A stretch of DNA of 51,249 nucleotides from Planctomyces sp. (GTDB taxonomy: Bacteria; Planctomycetota; Planctomycetia; Planctomycetales; Planctomycetaceae), in the NCBI GenBank assembly GCA_005778115.1, contig SXKJ01000063.1:1-51249 (forward strand). Direction: 5' to 3'. The notes beneath the pieces were generated by a model. It was given only the letters and a program-made list of their open reading frames with translations. It did not search any database and was not told where the DNA came from. Made by a program: the position numbers and the translations under genes. Shown piece by piece: positions 1 through 7,939 of the stretch (position 1 is the stretch's first letter; every line of letters begins with the position of its first letter).

Positions 1-9
1 GATCCATGA

Positions 10-78
10 GCCAGATTCCTTTCTGACTGAAGCGTTTTCAGTTGGTCCTGTTAGGAATCTGGCTTTTCTTTTCTCTCC
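10..78 (+). terminator. Rho-independent terminator-like hairpin
   Basis: An 11-bp perfect stem, GCCAGATTCCT at 10-20 and AGGAATCTGGC at 53-63, encloses a second short stem (ACTGAA at 26-31 with TTCAGT at 37-42). A T-rich run (TTTTCTTTTC) follows on the plus strand from 64. That is the layout of an intrinsic terminator for a plus-strand gene ending left of the window. Read on the minus strand there is no T tract, so it should not stop the leftward series that ends at 240. Confidence 0.6.
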
Positions 79-162
79 TTCGTTTCTGAAACCCCACTTT
101 CTTCGACGCCAAATCGTTCACGGCGTTGCCTTTCAGGGCTTGAGAGTCCACGACTTCTGTTA

Positions 163-206
163 CCCAGGGCGTTGCCCTGGGCTTTCGAGTGTTGACCCTT
201 CGGGCC
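163..206. repeat. GC-rich palindromic intergenic element
   Basis: CCCAGGGC at 163-170 and GCCCTGGG at 174-181 form a perfect 8-bp stem with a 3-nt loop. A second small stem (CCC TT CGGG type) lies near 195-206. It sits just downstream of the stop codon of the TlpA-domain gene. The overlapping 76-residue minus-strand frame (38-268) has no family features and seems to be read through this element. Confidence 0.45.
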
Positions 207-239
207 AAAGCGCAATCTTTGCCCCATTCAAACTCCTGC

Positions 240-3155
240 TTATTGCGGAGCCTTCGCCGGTTGACCACCGCTCACCACTTCGCGCAGTGCGTCGCGCAAT
301 TGATCGGCCAGCTTCGGGCCACCGCCGACGAACAGGCGCGCGACTTTGCCCTCGCGGTCGATGACCACCGTTTGCGGAATCGCGGTGGCCTGGTACTTGG
401 CGGCGGCCACGCCGTCGATGTCCAGCGCGACGGTGAGTTGCAGCTTGTGACGCTCCAACATTGATGTGATTGTTTTGGCGGGCTCTTCCAGGTTGACGGC
501 GATCAGTTGCACGCCCTCCGCTTCAAATTCGTGAGCCACCTTTTCGACCAGCGGCATCGTCTGCAGACACGGCCCGCACCACGTTGCCCAGAAGTCGAGA
601 ACGATCACCTTTCCCTTCTGATCGGCCAGATGAAACTTCTTGCCGCCGCTTCCCAGCAGTTCGAGATTGAAGTCCGGAGCCGGTTTTCCCACCAACGGCG
701 ACTCGATGCCCGGCGCGCGGCCGTCGGGACTTGAACCATCGACATCCTGTGCGATCTTCGGTTCGATCGCGCGATGCAGTCGCCAACGATGATAGGCCAG
801 GTCCGCCGCAGACTCTTCGATCTCAGCACCGATCAGCAATTGATCGACTTGATCCACTTCCGTCCGGCAATTGCCGAGCACGTCGCTCTTGCCAGACAAT
901 GCCTTGTCGGCGAATTGCTCGGCAACAAACGTCAGCCGGATACCGTCGCTGCGCAACGCCTGCACGCGAGTCGGCCCGATGTTCTTGCCTTGATCTTTGC
1001 CTTCGGCGAGCGGGGCGGCGTCAGCCCCCCGGTCCTTCGGTGTTGAGTTCGTCGCATCGTTCGGCGAAGACACCGGGGGGCTAACGCCGCCCCGCTCGCC
1101 TGTTGTGTTGACTGCATCCGTGAGTTCATCCGGGTGAAACCAAATGATCTGCGAGATGCGATCTCGCGGGATCTTCTTTGTCTCGACGCGGACTTCCAGC
1201 CGCAGCTCTTGGTCGTCCATGTCGATGACTCGCCCGCGCAGGAAGTCGCCGCTCTTCGAGCGGATCAACTGTGTCGGTGGCGAGTCTCGCTGCATACGCG
1301 GCAGAGTCAGCAGCCGTTCGCGTTTCGTCTTGCTGAGCTTCGGCGGACCATCGACGACAGACAGTTCGACCGCTTTGACTTTGTCGTGCGGCACGAACGT
1401 CGCGTCGGACATGTTGGTTTTGAAGTGGACCCCCTCTTCGGTGATCTTGGTCACTTCACAGGGAACCGTGTCACCGCTGCGAAGGTGCATTGTCCGCTTG
1501 CCGGAAGTCACGGCGGCAGCGGCGTTCGGGCCGCCGGCCAATGCCTTCAAAAAGGCATCCGCAAACCCGACCGGCTGTGGCTGCGGTTGCTGCTGCACGA
1601 CCTTGGGCTTCGGCGGAGGAGGATCGCGATAGACGATGCGTCCAGTGACTCCAGTGAGCAACGGGCTGGCCGTCGCGCTGAAGTCAGGATGCCAAACGAG
1701 ACAACTCGCATCGGGCTGTTCGCGTCCGTCTGCTAGTCGGCCGAAGAGACGCAGGCCATCCAACTCCAATCGTCCAGAGCGACCTTCGGGAGGACTTCCG
1801 GCCGCGAACTTCTCGCGGTTCACGACCGCCAAAGAGCGGAGTTCCGACAACGGCAATTTCAACGGTTCTTGAATCGCAGGGTTCGTCAGCCCCAATTGAC
1901 CATTGGCGATGCTTGTGAGTTCACCGCTCAGCCGCGTGCCATCCAGATAGATCACTCGGAATGAACGCGAGGCTTCTTCATTTGGCGGCGAGAGAAACAC
2001 GCCAGCGATCTGATCGGCCGCAACCTGCGTCTCGTCGTTCCCGTCGCGCACAGTGAATTGCTTCTTCTCCGCATCGAAGGCCGCCAGTTGACCGTACACG
2101 ATCGAGCCGTCCGTGCGATGCAGTCGCGATTTGTCCGCCTGCACTTCGCGCGGCGGGACTCCGTTCCAGCGGCTGATTCGTAGCCGTTCCAGTCGCACGT
2201 CGCCGCGTTTGTTGGTCAATCGCAGGCCAGAATGAACCTGCGGCTTGCGCGGCGTGACGTTGATCTGCCCGCGCGGCACACCGCTGGGCGAGTACACCAA
2301 TAATTTTCCCTTCTCTTGATCCAGATACGCCAGGAAGTGTGCTCGGCCCGCGCCAGACGGCGTTTCCTGAACCGAATCGACATCCGCCTCTCGGCCGAGT
2401 TCGCAGCGCACGACCAACTCGTTGTCCCAGATCTCAAACCGAAACGCGCGTTTGAAGACCGACTCATCATCGGAGTCGTTGACTCCCAATGCGAACACGA
2501 AGTCCGGCTTGTTCTTCCACGCCAGTTCAAATTCGATGATCGCCTGAGCCGGGATGCCGAAGTCGCCACGAATGTTTGCTCCCTCCTGGTCTGTGACAGG
2601 CTGACCTCCCTCTTCACGCCACTGCTTGTTGGCTGCGGATTCTTTCCACTCGGTCAGACCGCTGGGGCCGAGATAGATCAAATCCGCGCCGCTGCTCCAA
2701 CGATAGAGCCGCCGGATCTGATCCCGTTTGACATGCACTCGCCCCAACCGAGCGACCTCGATATCGGCCGCGTCATCCGTCAGTGCCAGCAACTCTCCGA
2801 ACAGCACATCACCCGCCGCGAGTTCCAGACAATACTCACCCGTCGGCTTCGGAAGCTTCGACGGAACTACATACTGCACCGCGTTCACCCCAGCCAGCGA
2901 AAACTCAAACGGCCGAGTAAACCGCGAAGACTGCCACCGCATGACGCTCGACTGATCTGAACCCTTCAGTTCGCCAGGCACGAAGCCGCCGTTGGTCAAA
3001 TGCAGAACGGCTTCGTCCGCGCCGAAAGCCGGCACACACAACAAAATGATGAGGCAGGTTTCAACGCAAAGCCTCAAAGTCGCAAAGTTGCAAAGCAGGC
3101 AATCGAACTGGCGCACGATACCGACAAATGGGTTGGGTGTGATTCTCTTCGTCAT
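240..3155 (-). CDS. Large secreted protein with C-terminal TlpA-type thioredoxin domain
   Basis: The predicted protein has 971 residues. Residues about 34-46 form a hydrophobic segment ending in an AFG-ADE signal-peptidase-like site, so the protein is probably exported. The central 700 residues show repeated short beta-rich blocks with no family I recognise. A Pro/Gln-rich linker lies near residue 525. The last 150 residues are a TlpA/AhpC-TSA thioredoxin fold with the active site WCGPC near residue 859 and a cis-Pro region (AIPQTVVID), so thiol-disulfide exchange outside the cytoplasm is expected. An in-frame palindrome (1005-1100) encodes the linker GERGGVSPPV before this domain. The N-terminal residues 20-33 are encoded by a copy of the repeat flanking the GxxExxY gene, so the true start is uncertain. 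It is the last gene of the minus-strand series. Confidence 0.8.
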   Translation of the reverse strand: MTKRITPNPFVGIVRQFDCLLCNFATLRLCVETCLIILLCVPAFGADEAVLHLTNGGFVPGELKGSDQSSVMRWQSSRFTRPFEFSLAGVNAVQYVVPSKLPKPTGEYCLELAAGDVLFGELLALTDDAADIEVARLGRVHVKRDQIRRLYRWSSGADLIYLGPSGLTEWKESAANKQWREEGGQPVTDQEGANIRGDFGIPAQAIIEFELAWKNKPDFVFALGVNDSDDESVFKRAFRFEIWDNELVVRCELGREADVDSVQETPSGAGRAHFLAYLDQEKGKLLVYSPSGVPRGQINVTPRKPQVHSGLRLTNKRGDVRLERLRISRWNGVPPREVQADKSRLHRTDGSIVYGQLAAFDAEKKQFTVRDGNDETQVAADQIAGVFLSPPNEEASRSFRVIYLDGTRLSGELTSIANGQLGLTNPAIQEPLKLPLSELRSLAVVNREKFAAGSPPEGRSGRLELDGLRLFGRLADGREQPDASCLVWHPDFSATASPLLTGVTGRIVYRDPPPPKPKVVQQQPQPQPVGFADAFLKALAGGPNAAAAVTSGKRTMHLRSGDTVPCEVTKITEEGVHFKTNMSDATFVPHDKVKAVELSVVDGPPKLSKTKRERLLTLPRMQRDSPPTQLIRSKSGDFLRGRVIDMDDQELRLEVRVETKKIPRDRISQIIWFHPDELTDAVNTTGERGGVSPPVSSPNDATNSTPKDRGADAAPLAEGKDQGKNIGPTRVQALRSDGIRLTFVAEQFADKALSGKSDVLGNCRTEVDQVDQLLIGAEIEESAADLAYHRWRLHRAIEPKIAQDVDGSSPDGRAPGIESPLVGKPAPDFNLELLGSGGKKFHLADQKGKVIVLDFWATWCGPCLQTMPLVEKVAHEFEAEGVQLIAVNLEEPAKTITSMLERHKLQLTVALDIDGVAAAKYQATAIPQTVVIDREGKVARLFVGGGPKLADQLRDALREVVSGGQPAKAPQ
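1005..1100. repeat. In-frame palindromic element inside the TlpA-domain gene
   Basis: The left arm 1005-1033 and right arm 1072-1100 are complementary at 28 of 29 positions around a 38-nt spacer. The arms begin GGCGAGCGGGGCGGCG and end CCCCCCGGT. The whole element is read through without a stop or frame change and gives a Gly/Ser/Pro-rich linker in the protein. It therefore looks like an insertion tolerated between domains. Confidence 0.85.
3058..3096 (+). repeat. Repeat copy 1 of the GxxExxY-flanking family
   Basis: It contains TTTCAACGCAAAG followed by further CAAAG-type units (CTCAAAG, TCGCAAAG, TTGCAAAG). It is related to the two copies flanking the GxxExxY gene but lies on the opposite strand. 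It is inside the reading frame of the TlpA-domain gene and supplies residues about 20-33, next to the signal-peptide core. Confidence 0.55.
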
Positions 3156-3162
3156 GTTTGCC

Positions 3163-3192
3163 CCTTTTGCGGCTCTGCGTCTTCGCGTTCAA
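3163..3192 (-). repeat. Repeat copy 2, downstream of the GxxExxY gene
   Basis: On the minus strand it reads TTGAACGCGAAGACGCAGAG followed by CCGCAAAAGG. It matches copy 3 (3603-3631) in the same orientation, so the two copies form direct repeats around the GxxExxY frame. It fills the gap between that gene's stop (3198) and the start of the TlpA-domain gene (3155). Confidence 0.7.
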
Positions 3193-3197
3193 GCGCA

Positions 3198-3596
3198 TCA
3201 ATATTCAATCAAGCGATTGACGACTCGATGGATACCGTCTTTGACAAGCTTTTCACCAAACTTAATGACCAATCCCAAATGTAGATCGAAGAGTCTCAAA
3301 TAGGTCAAAAGCTGCACTTCAAAAATGACGTTGTAATCGGTGGTCGCTTTGCACTCGATGAGAACCTTCCCGTTGACTCACAGGTCGAACTTCAACGGAT
3401 GTCCGAGCACTTGCCCTTTGTATCGAATCGGGACTTCCTTCTGCCGCTCGACGATCAATCCGCGCGCCGTCAATTCCCAAGCCAACGCCTCCTCATAAAC
3501 ACTCTCAAGCAACCCCGGCCCGCCCAACACACGATGCACTTCAATTGCCGAATCCACGATCACTTTGCTGATCTCGTTCTCGGCCACCTCAATCAC
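3198..3596 (-). pseudogene. GxxExxY family protein, broken by one in-frame TGA
   Basis: Reading from the GTG at 3596, the first 72 residues contain the family signature GPGLLESVYEEAL. They end at a TGA at 3378-3380 after KFDL. The same frame continues after this stop with VNGKVLIECKA, then VQLLTYLRLFDLHLGLVIKF and a final IHRVVNRL, which is the usual C-terminal half, up to a TGA at 3198-3200. Total length would be 132 residues, normal for this family (about 125-130). A one-base change would restore it. The biochemical role of GxxExxY proteins is not established; a nuclease-like or nucleic-acid role has only been suggested. Family assignment is confident; loss of function is inferred. Confidence 0.85.
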
Positions 3597-3602
3597 TCTG
3601 TC

Positions 3603-3631
3603 CCTTCGCGCCTCTGCGTCTTTGCGTTGAG
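3603..3631 (-). repeat. Repeat copy 3, upstream of the GxxExxY gene
   Basis: On the minus strand it reads CTCAACGCAAAGACGCAGAG followed by GCGCGAAGG, directly before the GTG start at 3596. It is a direct repeat of the copy at 3163-3192. Together they bracket the GxxExxY gene like the ends of a small cassette. Confidence 0.7.
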
Positions 3632-3637
3632 AATGTT

Positions 3638-4804
3638 TTAGCGTTCGTAAATCGGCAGGAACCGGTAATTCAGAGCGATCGCCAACAACGACAGCGTGGT
3701 TGATGTTGCCGGACCGAACTGACCTTTGAAGCTGCCATCGGGTAGTTGCTGAGCTTTGAATTGGCGAATCAGCAGCTTGTTCCACTTCTCCCAGGTTTCG
3801 ACGTCTCCTTGGAACAACGCCTGAGCCTGATAGTAGCGCTGATACTCCATCCAGCCGAAACCGGACGGCCCGGTGAATTCCCACTTGTTGACGAGATATC
3901 CCAACGTCGCCTTGTACTGCGGCAAGTCTTTCCGCCGAGCGACCGCATACACGAGCGTGGCGATCGAGATGCGAGCCAGCGATTCATCGAATCCGCCGAT
4001 CCCGCCGGCATACGCGACCTGTCCCGACGCGGCCGTCATCTTCGTGTAGTACGAGATCGCCTTGTCGATGGACTCATCCGGAATCTCGATACCGGCATTG
4101 CGCGAGGCCAGCAAGCCGACCAACACCGCTCCGCTGACCGATGTATCCGCATCCGTCGAATCGGGTGAGTATCGCCACGCTCCCGTGGGGTTCTTCTTCT
4201 GCGAGGTGATTGCCGCACGCACCGCCAGCTCCAGCGCGGCTCCGATCGAGCGTTGATCCTTTCCCTTGCCCTCTGGCCAGAGATGTCGGTCATCGACGGC
4301 TCCATAAGCCTCGGCCAGGCCCAACATGCCAAAGCCGTGGTGATACATGCTTCCGCCGAGAAACCCGGTGCTTGCGTTCTGCTGCGTGATGATATTGCGG
4401 CACGCCTTCCGCACATGATTGCTGTAGAGCCCAAAGTTCGGGTCTTCCCCCGAAGCCAAAAACACCATCAAACCCAACCCGGTCACGCCCGGCCCTTGCT
4501 CGCCCCCTCCGCCGGTCCAGTCACCGTTCTCCGACTGCGTCGTCGCGAGATACTGCAACCCGCGCTCGTACATCTCCCGCACATCGCGCGGGACGACCTC
4601 ACCAATGCGTGCGTTCGGCGGCTGAGCGGCGGCCGGAGTCGCCATCAAGGCGAATGTCCAAAGTCCCGCGAACAAAAAACACAGTGCAAAGTGGCGAGTG
4701 CAGAGTGCAAAGTGCAAAGTGCCGGACCTCGCACTGCTGTCCCCATTTTGCACTTTGCACTCAGCGCTCAGCACTTTGCACTGCCGTGATCGCAACTTAT
4801 TCAT
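3638..4804 (-). CDS. Secreted prenyltransferase/squalene-oxidase-repeat protein
   Basis: The protein has 388 residues from the ATG at 4804. That ATG overlaps the stop of the upstream gene by 8 bases (ATGAATAA), which suggests translational coupling. The mature region starts after ALMATPAAAQ and carries alpha/alpha-toroid repeats of the squalene-cyclase/prenyltransferase fold (QNASTGFLGG, GAWRYSPDST, SGFGWMEYQ, LPDGSFKGQFG). I see no DxDD cyclase acid motif, so a binding or structural role is likelier than terpene cyclisation. The signal-peptide n- and h-regions are encoded by an inverted repeat (4682-4783), giving odd tandem stretches such as LHFALCTRHFALC. Such proteins are found with MoxR/VWA loci in planctomycetes; this last point is from memory. 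Confidence 0.8.
   Translation of the reverse strand: MNKLRSRQCKVLSAECKVQNGDSSARSGTLHFALCTRHFALCFLFAGLWTFALMATPAAAQPPNARIGEVVPRDVREMYERGLQYLATTQSENGDWTGGGGEQGPGVTGLGLMVFLASGEDPNFGLYSNHVRKACRNIITQQNASTGFLGGSMYHHGFGMLGLAEAYGAVDDRHLWPEGKGKDQRSIGAALELAVRAAITSQKKNPTGAWRYSPDSTDADTSVSGAVLVGLLASRNAGIEIPDESIDKAISYYTKMTAASGQVAYAGGIGGFDESLARISIATLVYAVARRKDLPQYKATLGYLVNKWEFTGPSGFGWMEYQRYYQAQALFQGDVETWEKWNKLLIRQFKAQQLPDGSFKGQFGPATSTTLSLLAIALNYRFLPIYER
4682..4783. repeat. Inverted repeat encoding the signal peptide of the squalene-cyclase-fold protein
   Basis: The arms 4682-4721 and 4744-4783 match at about 35 of 40 positions as inverted copies. Each is built of GTGCAAAGTGC-type units, with a 22-nt spacer. 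The element lies wholly within the coding sequence and encodes KVLSAECKVQ on one arm and LHFALCTRHFALC on the other. The second stretch is part of the hydrophobic signal sequence. Confidence 0.8.
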
Positions 4805-5840
4805 CTTGGTCTCCCTCTTTCGCCAGCGCCCCACTCTGCTTCAACCACTGTTCCAGCCCGCGCACCTGAGCGAACTGCTGATTCAACACTTTCCATTCCG
4901 CATCGCTGAACAGCGGCTTGAGCGTCTTCTCCGGGATCTTCGAGATGTTCCACATCACGATGTAGTAATCCTGCTGCTGGCCGAAGCTGCGGGGTGGTTT
5001 CGTTTCCTCAACGATCAACTCGATGACCTTTTGTCGCTGCTCGTCGCGCAGCGGCAGAGCGTTTTCGAGCATCGCGACGACTAACTCAATCTTGGCGCGG
5101 TACTGAAACTTCCGCCGCTCGTTGTCGATCTCTGAGTACTTCGAAAGCTGCTCCCCCTTGAGCATGTTGCGCAGCGTCTTGTGATAGAACGAGTCCTCGC
5201 TAAACAGCCCGGCCTGAAACTTGACCTGGAGCGGCGAGATATCTTGCCAAATCTCGTTGAACTTCTGCTGATCCTTCCGCACGAGCAGGAACTTCTTGCG
5301 CACGACCTCGACCGACTCGAAGAACCGCAAGATATCCCCTCGTCCGGCCAACAGGAGCTTCTTCTTCTGAGGCTCCGAAAGCTGACAGGCTCGATCCACG
5401 TCGTCCATTTGCAGCGTCAGCATCTGCTCCAACTTCTTCCGCGCCCCGGCCGCCGTCGGGAAATTCTGAAAGACCCACTGATCGAACTGATTCTCCGGCA
5501 TCCAGTTCTGAGCTTGGGGTTGTCCCAAGAGCGCTTCCTCCGGCGGATCGTCGTCGTCCTGAGCGATCGCGGTCGCGCTGATGCTCGTCAGTAATACCAC
5601 GCACACCAACGCGAGAAGCCGCCGACAACTCGATGAGTGCGACCGGCATCCCAAAGTCAGGAGCAACACACGAACCGGACGCACCAACTTGAAAGCCACG
5701 CCCCCCACCGAGCTTGCCTCGGTGGAATCGGGCCTTTGCACTACGAATGAGCCGAACGTAGTGCAAAGGCCCAAAATCCACCGAGGCAAGCTCGGTGGGG
5801 TTTGTGTCAGTGCCGCGCGTTTCTTCGACAACGGTTGCAT
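4797..5840 (-). CDS. Secreted helical protein, tandem paralogue 4
   Basis: The protein has 347 residues from the ATG at 5840; a TTG at 5846 would overlap the previous stop. A signal peptide (RRLLALVCVVLL ending ATAIAQ) lies at about residues 72-95, after an unusually long N-terminal extension encoded in part by the palindrome 5703-5800. An internal GTG or TTG start closer to the signal peptide is possible. The mature part is charged and helical. It shares KKKLLLAGRGDI and SFYHKTLRNMLKGEQ with the next paralogue (KKKLKLAARGDV, SLFRKTLRHTLTGEQ). I recognise no named domain. The pattern resembles LTxxQ-type periplasmic helical proteins such as Spy/CpxP only loosely. Confidence 0.75.
   Translation of the reverse strand: MQPLSKKRAALTQTPPSLPRWILGLCTTFGSFVVQRPDSTEASSVGGVAFKLVRPVRVLLLTLGCRSHSSSCRRLLALVCVVLLTSISATAIAQDDDDPPEEALLGQPQAQNWMPENQFDQWVFQNFPTAAGARKKLEQMLTLQMDDVDRACQLSEPQKKKLLLAGRGDILRFFESVEVVRKKFLLVRKDQQKFNEIWQDISPLQVKFQAGLFSEDSFYHKTLRNMLKGEQLSKYSEIDNERRKFQYRAKIELVVAMLENALPLRDEQRQKVIELIVEETKPPRSFGQQQDYYIVMWNISKIPEKTLKPLFSDAEWKVLNQQFAQVRGLEQWLKQSGALAKEGDQDE
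5703..5800. repeat. Long near-perfect hairpin in the 5' end of paralogue 4
   Basis: The arms are 5703-5745 and 5757-5800, about 43 bases each. They begin CCCCACCGAGCTTGCCTCGG and end GGGCCTTTGCACTACG, differing by a few bases and one indel, with an 11-nt loop. It is open in the frame of the paralogue and encodes part of an extended N-terminus. If the true start is downstream, it would instead be a strong leader hairpin in the coupled operon. Confidence 0.85.
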
Positions 5841-5842
5841 TA

Positions 5843-6895
5843 TCAATCCTTCGCCCCGTCGTTCTTCGAGTCGGGCACGTCATCATCCGCCGCATGCACC
5901 GGCCATTGACCGGATCGGCGGAGCGTTGCTTCGATCTGCTTCGCGTGAGCGATTTGTATCTGGAGCTTTTCCCAAACGTCTTCGTGCAAGATGGGCTTCA
6001 AGCGATCCTCCAGTTTTCCCGCCTCCACCAGCACGAAGTAGTTGATGTAACTGTGCCGAGTTTCCGGCAGGTCGCCGTATTCGACCAGGATCTCGACGAA
6101 TTCCTTCCGGCTGGAAACGGGGATCTTGGCTCCGTTGGCCATCCGCTCCCAATTCAGGATCGCGGATTCGATGGCCGTTTTTCGCCGTTCGCGTTCGAGC
6201 TTCTGCCATTGAACCCGCTGTTCGCCGGTCAGAGTGTGTCGAAGCGTTTTCCGAAACAGCGAGTTCTCGTCAATGATGCCAAACTGCTGGGTCATGCGCA
6301 GCGGCTGCAATTCCTGCATGAGTGCGACGTACTGCTGCTGATCGACCGGCTTCGAGGTCAGCTTCGGCCGTAATTCCGCCGCACGGGAGATGAACTGCTC
6401 GACGTCCCCGCGCGCGGCCAGCTTCAGCTTCTTCTTCTGAGCCTCCGTTAGCGACACATGCCGAGCGACCGTTTCTATCTCGACGCTCGCATTGGCTTCC
6501 ATCCGTTTCCGAAAGACCGCGATCGAGGGTTCTGGGACACGGCGTTGCACAATCTCCTCGGCTTGAACCAACTCGATGACCTGCACGCCGTTGACTTGCC
6601 GGACCACCTGCGCCCTCGGAACCCCTTGTACTCTCTGCACCACCTGCTGTTGCTGTCCGCCAAACACCAATTGGTCGAACTGCTGCTCCGTGATCATGTA
6701 AGTTCGCGCGCCGACGGCTGGCACGGCACCTTCTTCGTCCTCCTCCAGAATCAGCAAGCCCGCGACCGCGTTGATTGACCCGCACAGCACCAGCAACACG
6801 AACGACCTTCGTAACAAGACCGGCAACCGTCGGCCGCTCGGCGCGGCGACGTCTGGGGATTGGCTCGCGAGAATTGGATCGCGGCGATCGGTCAC
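5843..6895 (-). CDS. Secreted helical protein, tandem paralogue 3
   Basis: The protein has 350 residues. The ATG at 6895 overlaps the preceding stop by 4 bases (ATGA), so translation is probably coupled. Residues about 27-47 form a signal sequence or N-terminal anchor (LLRRSFVLLVLCGSI). A Gln/Val-rich segment lies near residues 78-100. The helical part has LTEAQKKKLKLAARGDVEQF and SLFRKTLRHTLTGEQRVQW, nearly the same layout as paralogue 4. No catalytic motif is visible. The function is unknown; its position suggests a partner of the MoxR/VWA proteins encoded upstream. Confidence 0.8.
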   Translation of the reverse strand: MTDRRDPILASQSPDVAAPSGRRLPVLLRRSFVLLVLCGSINAVAGLLILEEDEEGAVPAVGARTYMITEQQFDQLVFGGQQQQVVQRVQGVPRAQVVRQVNGVQVIELVQAEEIVQRRVPEPSIAVFRKRMEANASVEIETVARHVSLTEAQKKKLKLAARGDVEQFISRAAELRPKLTSKPVDQQQYVALMQELQPLRMTQQFGIIDENSLFRKTLRHTLTGEQRVQWQKLERERRKTAIESAILNWERMANGAKIPVSSRKEFVEILVEYGDLPETRHSYINYFVLVEAGKLEDRLKPILHEDVWEKLQIQIAHAKQIEATLRRSGQWPVHAADDDVPDSKNDGAKD

Positions 6896-7938
6896 GGCGA
6901 CTCGTCCTTCTTTTCTGGGACAGCCTTCTCTTGGACTTCAACCTTGATCTGCACGTCCGCTTGGACAGCCGGCTCGGCCACCGCTTCTTCGACTTCCATC
7001 ACTTGAACGAAACCGAAGCCGGCCCAGCCCCAGATTTGGTTGTGCTGTTTCGGGATGCTAGCCCAGATTTGCTTTTGCTTCTCGGTCAGCGATGGCAGAA
7101 CTTGAGCATCGGGGATGACCGGCATGTAGGTGTCGCCGTACATGAAGGTCTCGAGTTGATGGCCCCAGGCGTCGTTCCAATTCGTGTTCAGAGTCTCGGT
7201 CAGCTTGCCCCGTTGATCGACGGTCAGCACCAAATCTTTGTCGAGCTTCGCGACGAGATTCAGCAGTGCCGCTCGCTTGCGGGCCGCTTCACGCTTGCCC
7301 AACTCCGCTTCGTAGCGCTTCGCCTGATCGGCGGACATCGTCTCTTTGACGGTCTTTAGCAACACCTCTGACATCAGTTTGCGAGGGTCGGGCCATTGTG
7401 GCTGCTCGCCGGCCCGCACCCCTTGCTGCATCTTCTTTTGAACCTCGGCGAATTTCTTGACGGCCGTCTTCATGCCGGCGTCGCTGGCGGCTTTGATCTT
7501 CTTGGATTGCTCGGCGTTCGGCTGGCAGACCGCGCGGACGAAGTTCAATTCCGTCTTCGCCAGTGGGCCAAACTGCTGACGAAATTGCTGCTCGAACGGA
7601 TCGCCGCCAGCCGGCAGAGCTTCGCCCGCTTGGACATCGACAAACACTTGACCAACGACGGCGGCCTCGACAGCTTCATCCGCTTCGACGTTGATGGGCC
7701 GCCCGCCCAATGCGGCTCCGAAGACCTCGAACACCTTGCCCAGCGCTTCAATCGTGTCCGCAGCCTGTTTGGCTTTTGCTTCCGGATCGGCCGCGGCTTT
7801 CGGCTCAGCCTTCTTCGCTTCCGGTTTCGCATCGTCAGCCGGCTTGTCTTCGGCGCAGAGAACCATCGACGACAGAAACATCCAGCAACACAGCGATGCC
7901 GCGACACAAATCCGATTTGACGTTTGAATCAACGACAT
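6892..7938 (-). CDS. Secreted helical protein, tandem paralogue 2
   Basis: The protein has 348 residues. The start at 7938 lies one base after the upstream stop (TGA at 7940-7942). A signal peptide ends near residue 29 (SSMVLCAED), and a Lys/Ala/Glu-rich low-complexity stretch follows (residues 30-60). The C-terminal half aligns by eye with paralogue 1: RKRAALLNLVAKLDKDLVL against RKRVAILSLVTRLDHDLRL, then NWNDAWGHQLE against NWRESWGQSLG. Charged helices dominate. The function is unknown. Confidence 0.8.
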   Translation of the reverse strand: MSLIQTSNRICVAASLCCWMFLSSMVLCAEDKPADDAKPEAKKAEPKAAADPEAKAKQAADTIEALGKVFEVFGAALGGRPINVEADEAVEAAVVGQVFVDVQAGEALPAGGDPFEQQFRQQFGPLAKTELNFVRAVCQPNAEQSKKIKAASDAGMKTAVKKFAEVQKKMQQGVRAGEQPQWPDPRKLMSEVLLKTVKETMSADQAKRYEAELGKREAARKRAALLNLVAKLDKDLVLTVDQRGKLTETLNTNWNDAWGHQLETFMYGDTYMPVIPDAQVLPSLTEKQKQIWASIPKQHNQIWGWAGFGFVQVMEVEEAVAEPAVQADVQIKVEVQEKAVPEKKDESP

Positions 7939-7939
7939 G

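Noticed and set aside
38-268. A 76-codon minus-strand open frame at the window start
   Set aside because: It is the translation of a palindromic repeat region and terminator, with no domain or ribosome site.
3638-4804. A terpene cyclase (squalene-hopene cyclase) call
   Set aside because: The toroid repeats are present, but the length is about half that of hopene cyclases, the protein is exported, and no DxDD motif is seen.
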